Assembly (NCBI GenBank): GCA_038501195.1
Contig: JBBPUQ010000006.1
Location: 310,001-374,000 of the forward strand
Length of the DNA: 64,000 nt
Reading direction: 5' to 3'
DNA from: Nemania diffusa
Lineage: Eukaryota; Ascomycota; Sordariomycetes; Xylariales; Xylariaceae
Shown: positions 23,250-35,351 of the stretch, in pieces
Numbering within the stretch: the first letter of the stretch is position 1
Layout of the letters: every line of letters starts with the position of its first letter
Program-made: the position numbers and the translations under genes
The notes under the pieces: model-generated
Seen by the model: the letters and a program-made list of their open reading frames with translations, nothing else
Databases searched by the model: none
What the model was told of the DNA's origin: nothing

Positions 23250-25715
23250 TCATTTCGACTCCTTCTTCCAGCTAAACAGCTTCGACAGCGTGGCCGAGTG
23301 ACGCTTAGTCTCGCCACCCTTGGGTAGGTCAGCGGGCGCGACATCGGGACCGGCACCCTGGAGGTGTGCGACAGCATTCGCCTGGACGGCGGACGCAGAC
23401 TGATCGCTATCGGTCCGCAGGCTATCCCGCGACGAAGACGTGGTGTTGTTCTTGCCGTTGCAGCAGGAGACAAGGACGCTTGTCTCGTTCTTGCCACCCG
23501 GCATGTCCAGCGCCGGGTTGCTCGTGAAGAAGTCCGCGGGGCGGATGTGGAACTGATGGATCTCCACGGGCCTGTCATCAGATTAGTTAGGCTAGCAATC
23601 GAAATGGAGGGTTGCAATTAAAAAAGCATCGTTGCTTCGTGGGGGTGGGGGGGAAAGGGGGCTTGGCACTCACATGACGGGCCAGTCCTCAACGCGTGGG
23701 TTATGCGTGAGGCCGAACACATTCCACACGACCGGACTACTCCGCTGTCCGCTCTCGCTGCTCGCGGCGGCGGGCGCGTCATCAACGAACCAGTCGCCGC
23801 GCTCCACCATGGCCTTGACACCGCCTTCTTCCTTGCGGCTCTGGTTGGTGAATTCGCCGGCGGCCCAGAGCTCCTCGTCGCGGTAGCCCGTGACCCAGAG
23901 GTGGTGCTTGGCGTACGGCGCGCGCGCCGCCTGCGTGCTGTTCTCGTCCGCGAGCATGAGCTGCGTGGCGTTCGGCGCGAACTTGTACCCGACGTTCTTG
24001 CCGCTGATGGGGTTCTTCTTGTTGACGTTCTCGAGCTTTACCACACGGTTGAGCTTGGGCTCAGCGTCGGCGAACATGGCGCTCTCGACCTTCTGCCGGC
24101 GCACCTCGTAGCCGTTGCCGAAGGGGTTGGTCTCCGGGTTCATGGGGATGGCGTGGGTCTCCTCGAGCACCACGGCCGTGTCGGCGCTGCCGTATGAGTC
24201 GATGCTAGGGTCGATACGCACGGCGAAGATGTGTTGGTGGTTCTGGGCCAGGACGCCGGGGAACACGACGTTGCCGTAGCCCGAGGTCTTGCCCTCATCT
24301 ATGGGCACTACGCTCACGATGCCGGTGGCCCGGGTCTCGACGGATATGCCGCCGGCCGTGTCGAGCTTGTAGGCGAATACGTACTCGTAATTGGCGAGCG
24401 TGGCCACGAACTGGATTACGAACTCCCGAAGTCGTGTGACTACAGCACGATTTGTTCGGAAGTTGGTGTGTTTCCAGCCAATGCCTGCGCATATATGTTA
24501 GTCTTGATGCTTCCTTAAGATGTACATAAATCACGCATATGACCTACCATTGTCTTGCTCGTGCATGCAAACCACATTCTGGGCAGTATCGGGCTTGCCT
24601 TCTGAATCTGTAACAACAGAGCTCATGTAATGAATGGCGCCAAGACAATCACAACCCAGTTTTAGGTTGTTGGCAGCCCGTCCAATACCACCATCACCGA
24701 AGTCAAAGGCTTGCTTTCGGTGGAAGGGAGGTCGCGGGTCACCGTAGGGGACAGTCATCTCGGAGAACGACAGACGGTACAGGACTGGTCTACCGTCGTA
24801 GCACACATCGTGTAGAACAGCGCCCTCGCGGGGAGTAAACCCCACGCGGAATCGCCACTTTTGCCACTCGACGAGGTTATCTGAGTGGACCTTGAATGAG
24901 GCACCCTCAGGCTGTGTGATGTCAATGGGCTTTACGTCGGCACGTAGAGGCTGGTCGAGCAGCTCAGGCGCGTATTCGGCCGATTGGCCGTGGCTGAAGA
25001 GCTTCTTGGGCTCCTTCGCCTTGGGGGAAGGATACAGACTGTCGCCAGTTCCTCCTGTGGCCAGGCGGTCAACGCGAATCAGCTTTTTGGTAACAAAATC
25101 CATGACGGGGATGATGGGCAGGGGGTAGCCATAGTGATTTGAATCGGGGTTGTTGCTGGACGCCTTGCGAGCGTACACAAGACCCTGCATATAACGAGGG
25201 ATATCCTCGTCCGGGTCGAGCCCGCCATAAGGCCAGGGATCTATGGTGATGGTGAAGCCTTCGGGCAGAGAAAATTCTTCTAGTGCTTCTTTGAACATAT
25301 CTGATGCTACACAGACATCGTAGAACTGGCCGAATTCTGTGGCCGTATAGCTAGTCTGGCAGTACGCAGGGAAGGTCTTGGTTCTACGCACTTCTCCTGC
25401 TCCGACGTCGACGATGGCTTCAGAAAGCTGAGGCTTGCCATCTTTGACTAGGTCGAATAGCACCGTGACTTGTCTTGGGGGTGTGGTTGTGGGCGCTTGT
25501 CCAGCATGCTCTGCAACAAGGAATTGGACGAGATCATCCCTCTTAGGTTCGTCTATATAGATAGATCGGAAAAAGAGAGCAATGCCGTCACCGCCGAGCT
25601 CCTTGACGACGACGTCCCGCGCACGCTGCAGCTCCTCTCCTGTGAGAGGCCGCAGCGGGTGAGGCGGCAATTGGGACTCGGTCGTCTGCTTCTGCTCGGT
25701 CGACATCTTGGGCAT
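23250..25715 (-). CDS. Copper amine oxidase (TPQ-containing)
   Basis: Model complement(join(23250..23571, 23674..24484, 24548..25715)), 766 aa. It oxidises primary amines to aldehyde, ammonia and hydrogen peroxide, giving the fungus nitrogen from amines. Small N2/N3-type domains occupy about 20-240; the catalytic domain follows. Visible hallmarks are the probable base D338 in AFDFGDGG, GCDCLG at 354-359, the topaquinone consensus TLANYE with the modified tyrosine at Y422, copper ligands H472 and H474 in NHQHIF, and the third-histidine block EIHQFHIRPADFF at the start of exon 3. All three exon joins restore conserved blocks. The C terminus extends about 75 residues past the usual PADFFTSNPALD block and ends ESK, not a peroxisomal SKL-type signal. 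A TATA box lies about 170 bp upstream. Confidence 0.95.
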
Positions 25716-25884
25716 CCAAGCGAGAGGATAGAGTGTGTAGTAGTCTTGCTCTTGCTCTTTTTCTTTTTCTGCTTATCGACTTGGAAGAGGATGGGATCAA
25801 CAGGTTGTGAGGGAAATGGGAAGGAGTGTACAAGATAAATGCCGCCAGTCTGCAATTGCCTCTCTATATCAAGGAGGCCTCCTT

Positions 25885-25897
25885 TTTATATATATCG
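25885..25897 (-). promoter_or_regulatory. TATA box of the amine oxidase gene
   Basis: Read on the minus strand, tatatataaaaag lies about 170 bp before the ATG at 25715, a near-perfect core element. Confidence 0.5.
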
Positions 25898-26157
25898 CGG
25901 CTAGCCTGCTTATCATCCAAACACGGCCTGATTCGAAGACGAGGCAGGCAAGTGCGTAGTAGTTTTGATAAGCAGCTCAGTAGTATCGAGCTACCTACCG
26001 GATCCTGTACTAAGTACCTAAAGACTAAGCCAGCAGACTAATAAAAGAGCCGTTGATAGGGCACGACTCTTCGTTGTCCGGTAACAACCGGAAAAGTACT
26101 ACTCACTACAGCAGATACCTACTTACCGACTCGTCATCTTAAAGGCTCGACTAGACT

Positions 26158-26190
26158 ACAGGGCACAGGGCACAGGGCACAACAGGGCAG
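26158..26190 (+). repeat. Short tandem repeat (gggcaca)
   Basis: Three near-perfect heptamer units gggcaca followed by a degenerate acagggcag unit, in intergenic sequence upstream of the amine oxidase. Confidence 0.8.
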
Positions 26191-27956
26191 CGGGCATGTG
26201 GGGGGACGGTAGCGTACAGTATGGATGGGGTGGATGGGGGGAGACGTTATAGTGGACGTAGGTGGTGTAGGCAGTACAGAGCACTGTAGTCTAGGTACTG
26301 TAGGAGGGTATGCGCTACATCTGGCCTGCTGCAGTGCTTCCTATGATCTCAAAGACCGGCGCCAGATCTTAGCTCTATCGGGCAAGTCCTTGCGAGGCTG
26401 GGTGCGAAGTGCGGCGGGCATGGCAGTTGATCCCGGGTTTTCAGAGGCCTTGGCTGCCCAAGTACGTCCGTTTACCGGATGTCGGGCGTTTTGGACACGC
26501 AACGCCACTGCGAGCGCATTCCGTCCTCCTGACGTGATAGAGGGCTTACAAGCAGTCTAGAGCCCGCCGACACCACCAATGCGCCAGATGCACCACTTGC
26601 TAATCGGTTCAAGGGCTGGGCAACAGCAACAGCTCACTAGTGCGCCATGCGAACGGAAGACCCCCTCGCGCTGTGCCTGGCTCTAACCGTGCGAACTAGT
26701 AGCCCCAAACCCCGCGCCGCCGGCTGCCACGCCGTCCGTTATGTAATGGAGGGTAGTAACTGGACACCTAGAGTCCCTACCCAGAGTCGGATCTCCCCGG
26801 CCCATCAGGCCCAGGTGCCCAACCGTCTCCCGGGTTCCTTGCTAACCATCATGGATGTTTCATGCATGCATGTCCCGTTCACCTAGGTATCGTAGATAGC
26901 AATCCCCCCCAAAACCAGTCTTGAGCCGCATCTACCTAATCCGTCACGTCCATTCGTTAGTTATGTCTCAGATCTCGTAGATTTCATGCCATCGCCTTCC
27001 TATTCTAACCTCTTCTACCCTTTTCTACGAGTCGTGGTTGGGTCTCCATGTATGTTACCGTTCCATTGGGCTACATAAGTAGGTAGATAAAGCCGACTGT
27101 GAAGCCGACTCATCCGTTTACGAGCCAAGCAAACAAGCAAACAAACCCCGATGGAATATGGAAATAACTGTATAACCAAATTCATAAATCCCGCGCATCG
27201 CAAACACTCTGTTCGGCCGAAATTCATTTACATGTTCCTAGTGATTAAAACGCGCTAGCAAGTCGTGCATAATGACCGAGGCATCGCAATGATGGCTTTA
27301 CTGCATCGGCACGCAGCTCAAAAGCATCACGGTTGTCAATTAGATAACTACTAATTAGATAAAAACCTCGGCTTAGGGAAGAGACAGTAGTGCCCTTATC
27401 ATCGAGGAAGATATTGAAAAATAGAACATGTCATATAAACCACTATTACACCGAGGCGCCAGTACAGATAGTGCTTTATTGTACAATACGAAGTTCAATT
27501 ATTCACATAAACTCGGTGAATATCGGGAGAACTAATCCTTAGACTACCAACCAGGAAACTTAAAAAGCGCGCCAGGCACCCCGAACTATCTTATCTTCAG
27601 CTTGTCTAATTAGTTTAGTAGGATCCATATCCGCATTTAAAATTATAGGTTATCGATACGTTATTCCCAACTCCTGGTCATACTTAAGACGCATAGTATA
27701 GCAATTAAGGGTTACGTGGTGCTCATGTGCTAGGATTCATTTCCTTCCTCTTGCGGAACTATATACATCACGCATTATTCATTGACAAGAACACCAATTA
27801 TTCGGTATTTTCTCGCAAAAAGAACATCCTAAAACCACGATGTTGCGACTCACCAACTACTCATTCTTTCCTCTCGTCCGTAAGCCACGACTATTACGTA
27901 GTTGGTTGTCAAAAACACCGTCCTACACGCAGAAACCCTCAAGTGACCATGAGCAT

Positions 27957-27988
27957 AGGCAGGCAGGCAGGCAGGCAGGTAGGTAGGT
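27957..27988 (+). repeat. Tetranucleotide microsatellite aggc/aggt
   Basis: Five aggc units followed by three aggt units, uninterrupted. The change from aggc to aggt is a simple C-to-T series. Confidence 0.9.
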
Positions 27989-29989
27989 GCAATGCAGCGC
28001 GCACGAGGCCAATGATCGTTTCAGCTTCACATGCCGTAAGACCCGTCGCACTGGCATTGGACGTTTCGCCGTGGCCCCCCCTTGTCCTTCGACGCGCATG
28101 TGTGTTGGGTATAGCTGCATCACATGAATCCCAGCCCAAATCCAGTAATCACGGCCAGCCAACACTCATCACCCAGCTGCAATAGGGACGTGGCACCCAC
28201 GTGGAATTTTATCGTCCGCTTACACGGTGAGTAAGCAAGGCATCGCGGGCGCTATGTGTTCATATTCGCAGTCCTCGAAGACCAGGTGTCTTCAACGCGA
28301 CTTATGACGATCTATAGAGCTAGAGAACATAGAGGACAATCAATACCACATGCAATAAGGCCAAGACATAACTGAGTTAATTGCATTGATTCTAGTCCCT
28401 TGAAATTCATTTGGCGCTATCAAGGTAGCCAATAATTCGCGCTCTGACGAACTCCTAAGTCTTCCAGAACGACTTACCAAGCGCCCGAAATCGGTAAGTA
28501 TCATAACGACCGGCACCCAATTCTGCACAGAACTATAGCACTATCTGAGGTCTCATCTCATTGAGTTAAACATCACGGTGCGCGTCTCCCCCTTTTCAAG
28601 AAGCAATTCATTGAATCCACGCAGGGCCTTGACCGGGAAGTCCTATAGCCGAGATAAAGCTGGGGTATAGCCTGTCTTTATTTTGAACTCGTATTCGTGA
28701 TGTCCACGGAGACTTCGACATGCGTCTCCCAGAGATCCAGAATCCCTACTCATACCCCCTGGTGCCAGAAAGTGGTTGCTGGATGTCGTATCTGTCGGGA
28801 TACGGATGCGGATCTAAAGCGATGACATATATACTGTCAAGACATGTGGTTTAGATCCCTTGCGTTTCTTTCTAGAAGCACGATAGAGGACTAGGCATAT
28901 ACTTCAGCTCGAATATCGGAGCTGCTTAAACGTTATAATCGAGCTCGAATCCGCAGCCCACGACTATTCTCCTCCCCTCGCGCTACAAGCTGGATTACGA
29001 CGGCGAAGTCTTAACGATAGGTTTTCAAGAAAAAAAGTATACGAAGTAGCAAAGCGCTGAAATCAGATAGAAACAATGCGCCCTTGACGTCAAGATGCCA
29101 CAGGAGGGCAACCTCACGTCCGACCTCATAATTCATTACAGCACGAGACTTCTGTATCAAGGATAATGTTGGCATATGGTGTGGTTATACAAGTATTATC
29201 CGACAGTTGAACATCCGGTGCACATTCAGTTTGTTCACAGATAGTATAAGTAAGTATCCTTACCTAGCCCTAATAAGTAGTTGGTATTAACTTATACCGT
29301 ATCGATTATTAATTACCTGGTTTGAATAAATTCGATATAAGTAGTACTTAAGTAAGAGTAAGGAGTCGTTAGTTGTTTATACAAGATTATACTGTAAGAA
29401 TGCGTGGCGTTTATTAATAGCAAATATCGGAGCTAAAATACTATCGCTCGCCTTCCTAAGCATCGCTGTTGCAGCACAGGTGCATGCTAGATAAGCTAAC
29501 GAGGTAACTTGCCTGTTCAAGTTATATTTCCAACTGCCTTCCGCAGTGAATCCCGGTGCGATTTTTTGTGCTTTAACTCATAAAGATCTTTGGTCGGGTT
29601 TTAGTAAACTTGGGCCGTCCGGTGGTGGTCCCTATCCCCCCTCTCCGTTTCCGGGGTCGACATGGGTGTCGCCGGCCTAAGCATGCGATTCGCTGGACGC
29701 CTCGCAGCATTAACGATAGGAGTTCTCCTTAAGAGTCGGGTAGTTCTTAGCGATGTGTCCGTGTGGGGAACTAGTACTGTGTAGCGATTCTTAATTTTTA
29801 TATGCTAGAATTGGTCTATAGATGTTATAGTATTCTAGCTACTTGTGTAGATTTTTTTGTTTTAGTATTGAGACCAAATATCAAGTATTAGTAGTTGATA
29901 TATGGTCTCATAGGTAGAGTACCTAGTATCTCATTGCCACTCCCTTTCGATGTAGCCCTCCTCGTAAGAAAACTTATGAAACACCTTTT

Positions 29990-32521
29990 TTATATCTTAT
30001 CTTCATCAATTGTAGCAGAGTCCTTCTTCGAAGGCACATCCGAGCCGGAACCGTGTTTCTCATCTATCACAACCCGCTCCGCATGGATTGGCTTGGCAGA
30101 TTTCCTGCCGGAGAGATCCCAGTATATAGACTGAGCCGTGTGCTTGAGAGTATGACGGCCCTGGAAGATGGGGAATAGCCCAACGGTACCGAAAGACACG
30201 AAGATCCAGATAATGCCCACTGTCACCCATCCCGTGAAGAACGGCTTGGAAAAGACATACGATGTGCCGTACAAGGGGAAGGGCCACAGGACTAGGAAGG
30301 CCAGCGTAAGTCCGATCGTCGTCCACTTGGATATTTTGCTTGCGCGCAGGAGCTTCTTTTGCTCTTCGTGGTGTTCGTCACTCATCTCGACGCGCGCGCC
30401 GGCAGTCTGTTCAAGATCGACTCCGGCCTCGTCCGCTACGTCATGATCATCTGCTTTACGGATCTGCATCATCGATTTCCAATCATATTTATCCTGTAGG
30501 TAGGTATCTTAGTCAGCATCCGCCCATCATTGGCGCAACGGGGAAATGTAAGACCTACCAGACCAAATATTAAAGTGAAGATGGGAACAAATAGTGCTGG
30601 CGCAAGCAACGCAGTAACTACCACCCTGTTAGCTTATCTCAAAAGATGAACGGGCTAGTTGGTGGCTTTACCATTCCCAGCAAGCATGGGGTTATTCGAG
30701 CCAGTACAGGCAACATCAAGGACACCACACTCTTTCGAAGCAGTCACAAGCCACGCAGTCAGCGAAAAGGCTAAGCCCAGGGGAGGTGAAAGAGCAGCAG
30801 CCCATTTATTCTGACCAGACCACACGAGGGTCAGTGTAGCCGGGATCACCGCCGAAGAGATGAGCACACCCATCAACAGGTAGAGGTACCCCATTGAGAT
30901 ACCAGCATAATAGAGGCCCACAGAGAACGTCGAGATGAACAGCGCATACACGCAGACGATGACGTGAGACGTGTAAATGAGGCGCTTGCCGCTAGCCTCG
31001 GGTCTGAAATAACCCCTGTATAGATCGTATGTGAAGATGGATGAGACGGCAATGAGTTCTGATGAGAGGGCGGATGTCACTGCGAAGAAGACGATCAACA
31101 AAGTCGCTGCCGCGCCCCCCTTGCCGAGAAGCGCAACGGCGGCGTACGGGAGGACTAAGCCTGATGAAATCTCGTCTTCTGTCATACGATTAGGGAATGT
31201 CGGGAAAGCAGGCGTGTTCTCCAAAGCCAGAGCCACCAAACCTATAAAATAGTTAGCAAACATATTGCGTCTCATGAAGACTTGGAGGAAACATACCCAT
31301 CGTGCTGGCTGTAAGCCAGGGAATCGCGAACCAACTTAACCCTCCTAGGATATAGCCCGGAAGAGCGTGCGCAGGCGACGAAGAAATGGCTTTGTTCCAG
31401 TATCCGTTGTCTAAGAATACGGTGCCGAAATTGCCAACAATATTAATCACGAAGAAGATGACTCCTTCGATCGAGCCTGAGAGTAGATGTTAGCTTGCAG
31501 TTACATTCGTTTATACACGCCATCGGTATGTGCATCGTGGCTAGGTACGATACTAGTGTAAATACTCAAGAGATGAGACATTCAACTAGCCATGAGAAAA
31601 GGAGCCAAGTTATGAAAGGCTTACGCATCGTCAGATAGCTCCCCTCGGCGTTCCCAGCAACAGGATGGATCGCCGCAGCCTCGACCAACCGGTCATATAC
31701 AGCCGAAGGCGACCCAAGAACATCTGACGTAGCATATGTCGTGAGGGAGAAAACGATGATAATGATCAGCAAGATGAACGTATGGATCCAATCGCTCAGA
31801 ATCGTCGCCTTAAGTCCTCCCACCATCGTGTACGCGACGACTCCCACAGGGAAAAGGTAGATGGCAGCAATCGTATGCATTCCGGTAAGGGCATGAACGG
31901 TCGCCGAGCCTCCCACCACCAGCATCAAGCTGACGAGGATGTTCGTCACGAGTCCAAAGCCCATGAACACGAGATGGGCGATAACCCCGTATCTCGCCTT
32001 GATGCTATTCCAGTCCATGTTCATCAGCGTCTCGATTTCATACTACGCCGGATCTATAAAAGGGGGTACCTACACTTCCAGGAAGGTATGCGCATTAGGC
32101 GCGCGCCTCTTAAGCTCAATAGCCAGCGTCGCAAAGAGGAGGATCTGAACCGTGGCCCCCGAGGCGTACCAAAACGGGCCGCTAACGCCATACCGGTAAC
32201 AAACAGAAGAGCTTTGCAGCAGTGTCGCAGCCCATGTCCACGAACTGACGACAGCCGAAGCTACCAAGCCGCTCTTCACGGTCCTCCCGGCCGTGTTGAA
32301 CATCTCGGACGTCTGGAGCTCCGAGTTATAGCGCTTGAGGATGAAGGTGACGAGAATCTAAGCCCGGTGGTCAGGTAGCCGTCCGCGTGTGCGCCGGGGG
32401 TGTGATGGCGGCGAGGCCGGTTCTTTCTTACCATGCCGAGGGCGAATGCGAAGCCCAAGCCGAGAATAACGGCATATCCAACGCCCTGCCCGAGCGGTGC
32501 GCCCGCCGTTGACCCGTCCAT
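29990..32521 (-). CDS. DUR3-like urea/polyamine sodium:solute symporter
   Basis: Model complement(join(29990..30493, 30559..30617, 30672..31241, 31297..31476, 31625..32004, 32074..32357, 32432..32521)), 688 aa, the normal length for fungal DUR3 proteins. It belongs to the SSS family and should import urea, and possibly polyamines, at the plasma membrane, normally when good nitrogen is scarce. Family segments in order: [117 protein letters not shown] and [20 protein letters not shown]. About 15 hydrophobic spans are visible. The cytosolic loop before the last two spans is basic/acidic, and the tail is rich in K, D and S. All seven exons join in frame. One AGATAG (32679-32684), an AreA/GATA-type site, lies upstream, weak evidence for nitrogen control. 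Confidence 0.93.
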
Positions 32522-34232
32522 CGCCGGTGGTTAAACAAGAAGGCCGGATACTGTAGAAGTCGGTATACGTTGCGCCCCTCAGCTATACAGCTAGCTATGC
32601 GTCATCGCGGAGGGGAGAGATCATGCACGGCGAAGCAAGTCACAAACCTTATATATACACCAGATCCCAGACAGGCACAGATAGCTAGGTAAGCCAGAGT
32701 ATATTTCCGCATGGGTACCGTCAAGGTCGCCCCCCGCACTATCTAAGACTAGACGACTAGTACGCCGGCATTCCAAGACCCCAGACATGAACCAGAGCGC
32801 CCTTACAAGTTAGGCGCCGGCATTGGCTGTGCCCTCGTCCACCTCCACGTTGCCCTACGCCGGGCTGAATCTCCCAAAGAAGGTTCGTCTGATGGGATCT
32901 TCAGTGCGACGCTGTCAAGATCGAATCCGAGCGCTCGGATTGGTCGATAAGCCGTGCGCTCTGGCGTCGCATGGATGTAACCTTGATAAGGCACGATGGT
33001 TGGATGACAATCAAGACCATGGGACGGTGCCGGGCGATGATGTATGTATGCGCGCGTGCTGTGCATCTCGTATGAGTGACGCTTTGTCTGTGCCATCTCG
33101 GGCGTGAACATCTCAGTATCTAGATAGCCACTGAATGGAATCCAGTCCATGAAACCGTTGCGCGCAAGTATTCTAATGCCCGTTCAGTTTCGCAGTGCCT
33201 AGAAATCAGCAATAACTTACATAGATTACCTAGGTAGCTTCTTATCATCAATACAATTACCGGTAGGTATATCTAATATCAAAAGGGCGATGGTCAGACG
33301 AAATTCCATGACCGTTGGACATCTGTAAGCAGAAACCAAGCCTAGCCTGTCTGTGGCCAATCACAAGCCGGCGGGTCGTAGATAAGGACGAAGAACGATG
33401 GGGTCTTCCTCGTCGATCTTGAAAGATAAGCGGAGATGAGATCTGGTTATCGCTGATTAGTCGTTGTTTCTTTCGCAACCACCAACCGTCGAGATAGGAT
33501 TACTTAATGCTCATTAGCCCCAGCAACACTGACGTCGTGGGGTCGGCGCTGCGAACTATATTATCAGGATAGTTATACCTAGCAAGTGTCAGAATGGCAC
33601 TTTTGACCACGCCGGCGAGGTCCTATATCGGTTGTGAGTCGGCTGCGGCCGCCCACCAGCTATTGGGCCTATGCTAGACAAATATCATGTTGTAAGTTGA
33701 TGCGGGTAATAGTACTGAACCCTTGGGGTTGTGCGACGCACCTGCATTTCAGCTGAGGATAAACGAAACAAGTAAGAGACAGTATCTCAACTCTAGTTTC
33801 CTCTAACAGAGGTGTAACTAGATGTGAGTGGAGATACACATTTAGTTTGGTTTTTAGTTCGTGATGTTGTCGGAGATGAGCAGATCCAATATCATCAAGA
33901 GGAAGTGAATCTTGGCTCATGAGTAACACACTTGGGCGAGGTTTTAGTCTAACATATTCTTATTGTATGGCTACAGCCGATAGATACATTGACCCCCTTT
34001 GACCGAATTTTTCTCTTTCCAACCCCTAGAGGATGGGGAACTAAGAGTCAGGCCACAGGTAACGCCTTGCATGGAGCCTCCTCGTTTGGCTACCTATGAA
34101 AAGTCAAGAACACGGGGCTAGACCCCAAGATGAGCTCACCGAGATCCGACCAGCCAGCTCCATTATATGCAGTAGGCAGCCACGAAGTTGTCTCATAGCC
34201 ACCGAACACCAATGCAGTGATGCAATCCTGTA
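32522..34232. other. Intergenic, no gene supported
   Basis: Symporter promoter side and downstream flank of the GH105 gene. A minus-strand open frame at 32803-33150 has no domain and no splice partner. The palindrome tacctaggta occurs at 33227-33236. Confidence 0.4.
32647..32657 (-). promoter_or_regulatory. TATA box of the symporter gene
   Basis: On the minus strand tatatataagg lies about 127 bp before the ATG at 32521. A GATA-type hexamer (agatag, 32679-32684) is about 20 bp further upstream. Confidence 0.5.
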
Positions 34233-35351
34233 TCATATGAAAACCCTCAAGAACTCCACCAGCGCCATGATGGCCATCGCCTGCCCATACGGCATGCTCG
34301 TAATCGGGATGTCCTTATAATGCTGCAGGTCGCGCCCCATGCCCGTGCCAAACGACGTATTAAGCAGCTCGCCGTCCGCATCGATGTTATCCAGCACCCC
34401 CTGGATCGCCTTGAGCGCGACCTCCTCGTACTCCCTGCCAATGTACTTCTTGCGCTGCGCCTTGAGGATGCCGAACGCGAACCCCGCCGTCGCGCTCGCC
34501 TCGACGTACGAGCCCTCGTCCTCGGGGTGGTCCAGCAGCGTGCGCCACAGGCCCGACGGCGCCTGCAGGCCCTTGAGCGCGGCGCACTGCGCGTCGAGCG
34601 TGTCGAGGAGGTGCGCGCGGATCGGGTCGTCGGCGGCGAGGTCGAGCAGCTCGAGGAAGTCCGGGATGACGATGGTCAGCCAGGCGTTGCCGCGCGCCCA
34701 GCGCGCGTCCGCGAAGTTGTGCCCGCCCTCGTGGAACGTCCAGCCGTGGAAGAAGAGCCCCGTCTTGGCGTCGAAGAGGTACTTGACGTGCAGCAGGAAC
34801 TGCCGCTTCGCCTCCGCCACGTAGTGCGGGCGGTTGAGCAGCTTGCCGATCTTGGCGAGGGGCATCACCGTCATCATGAGCGTGTCGTCCCAGAGCTGCT
34901 GGTCGTTGACCTCGAGGTACGTGATGTGCTGCATGCCGCCGTACTTGGTGCGCTCGAGGTCGTGGTACGCCCATTCCGCCCAGCTGTCCAGCCAGGGGAG
35001 GTAGGTTATGTTCCCCGTCCGCTCGTATACGTAGGCCAGTGTCAGGAAGACAGCCATCGTGTTAATGTTCTTGGTCGTGCCCCCGGCCGCGAAGCGGTTC
35101 GCGAACCAATCTTCGATGATTTTCAGATACTTCTCATCGCCAGTTAAGGAGTAGTATGCCCAGATACCATTGAGGCCGATGCCGTGCGTCCACTCCCAGT
35201 CGTTCCATCCTTTTGTGTCGATGACGCGGCCATCTGCCAGCGTCATCAGGAACTCGCCTGACTTGTCTTTGATGTTGACCAGGCCATCGATTAGGAGCTT
35301 AATCTTGGCATGGATGTCGCTGGATTTGAACCCATGAGCTTGTGCAGGCAT
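34233..35351 (-). CDS. GH105 unsaturated rhamnogalacturonyl hydrolase
   Basis: Intronless, 372 aa, typical GH105 size. The enzyme removes the 4,5-unsaturated uronic acid left at the non-reducing end of pectin oligosaccharides by lyases, usually from rhamnogalacturonan I disaccharide. The (alpha/alpha)6-barrel is recognisable by WEWTHGIGLNGIWAYY, FANRFAAGG, the WDDTLMM block at 154-160 carrying the likely catalytic aspartate (D155 or D156), then FHGWTF, ARWARGNAWL, HPEDEGSYVEASATAGFAFG and a C-terminal SMPYGQAMAI. No signal peptide: the N terminus (MPAQAHGFKSSD) is polar, so the protein should be cytosolic. Third-position GC is high in the central 500 bp. It is divergent from an ACS-type permease over 1.2 kb, consistent with import followed by intracellular hydrolysis. 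The family is firm; the exact substrate is inferred. Confidence 0.94.
   Translation of the reverse strand: MPAQAHGFKSSDIHAKIKLLIDGLVNIKDKSGEFLMTLADGRVIDTKGWNDWEWTHGIGLNGIWAYYSLTGDEKYLKIIEDWFANRFAAGGTTKNINTMAVFLTLAYVYERTGNITYLPWLDSWAEWAYHDLERTKYGGMQHITYLEVNDQQLWDDTLMMTVMPLAKIGKLLNRPHYVAEAKRQFLLHVKYLFDAKTGLFFHGWTFHEGGHNFADARWARGNAWLTIVIPDFLELLDLAADDPIRAHLLDTLDAQCAALKGLQAPSGLWRTLLDHPEDEGSYVEASATAGFAFGILKAQRKKYIGREYEEVALKAIQGVLDNIDADGELLNTSFGTGMGRDLQHYKDIPITSMPYGQAMAIMALVEFLRVFI

Larger units (their letters stand above)
25716..29989. other. 4.3-kb intergenic region
   Basis: From the amine oxidase 5' end to the symporter 3' end. The part 26150-26900 is more GC-rich and carries a gggcaca repeat; 27240-29950 is AT-rich, especially 29200-29420. 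Open frames at 26225-26560 and 27727-28185 are low complexity and show no domain. No tRNA was found by eye. Confidence 0.45.

Noticed and set aside
27727..28185. A 152-codon plus-strand open frame.
   Set aside because: Its middle is the aggc/aggt microsatellite translated as Arg/Gln/Ala/Gly, and nothing flanks it that resembles a protein family.
32803..33150. A 115-codon minus-strand frame upstream of the symporter.
   Set aside because: No domain, no start context, no splice partner; composition is that of non-coding DNA.
34320..35147. A 275-codon plus-strand open frame across the GH105 gene.
   Set aside because: Antisense shadow with strong Arg/Val/Glu bias; GH105 motifs are on the other strand.
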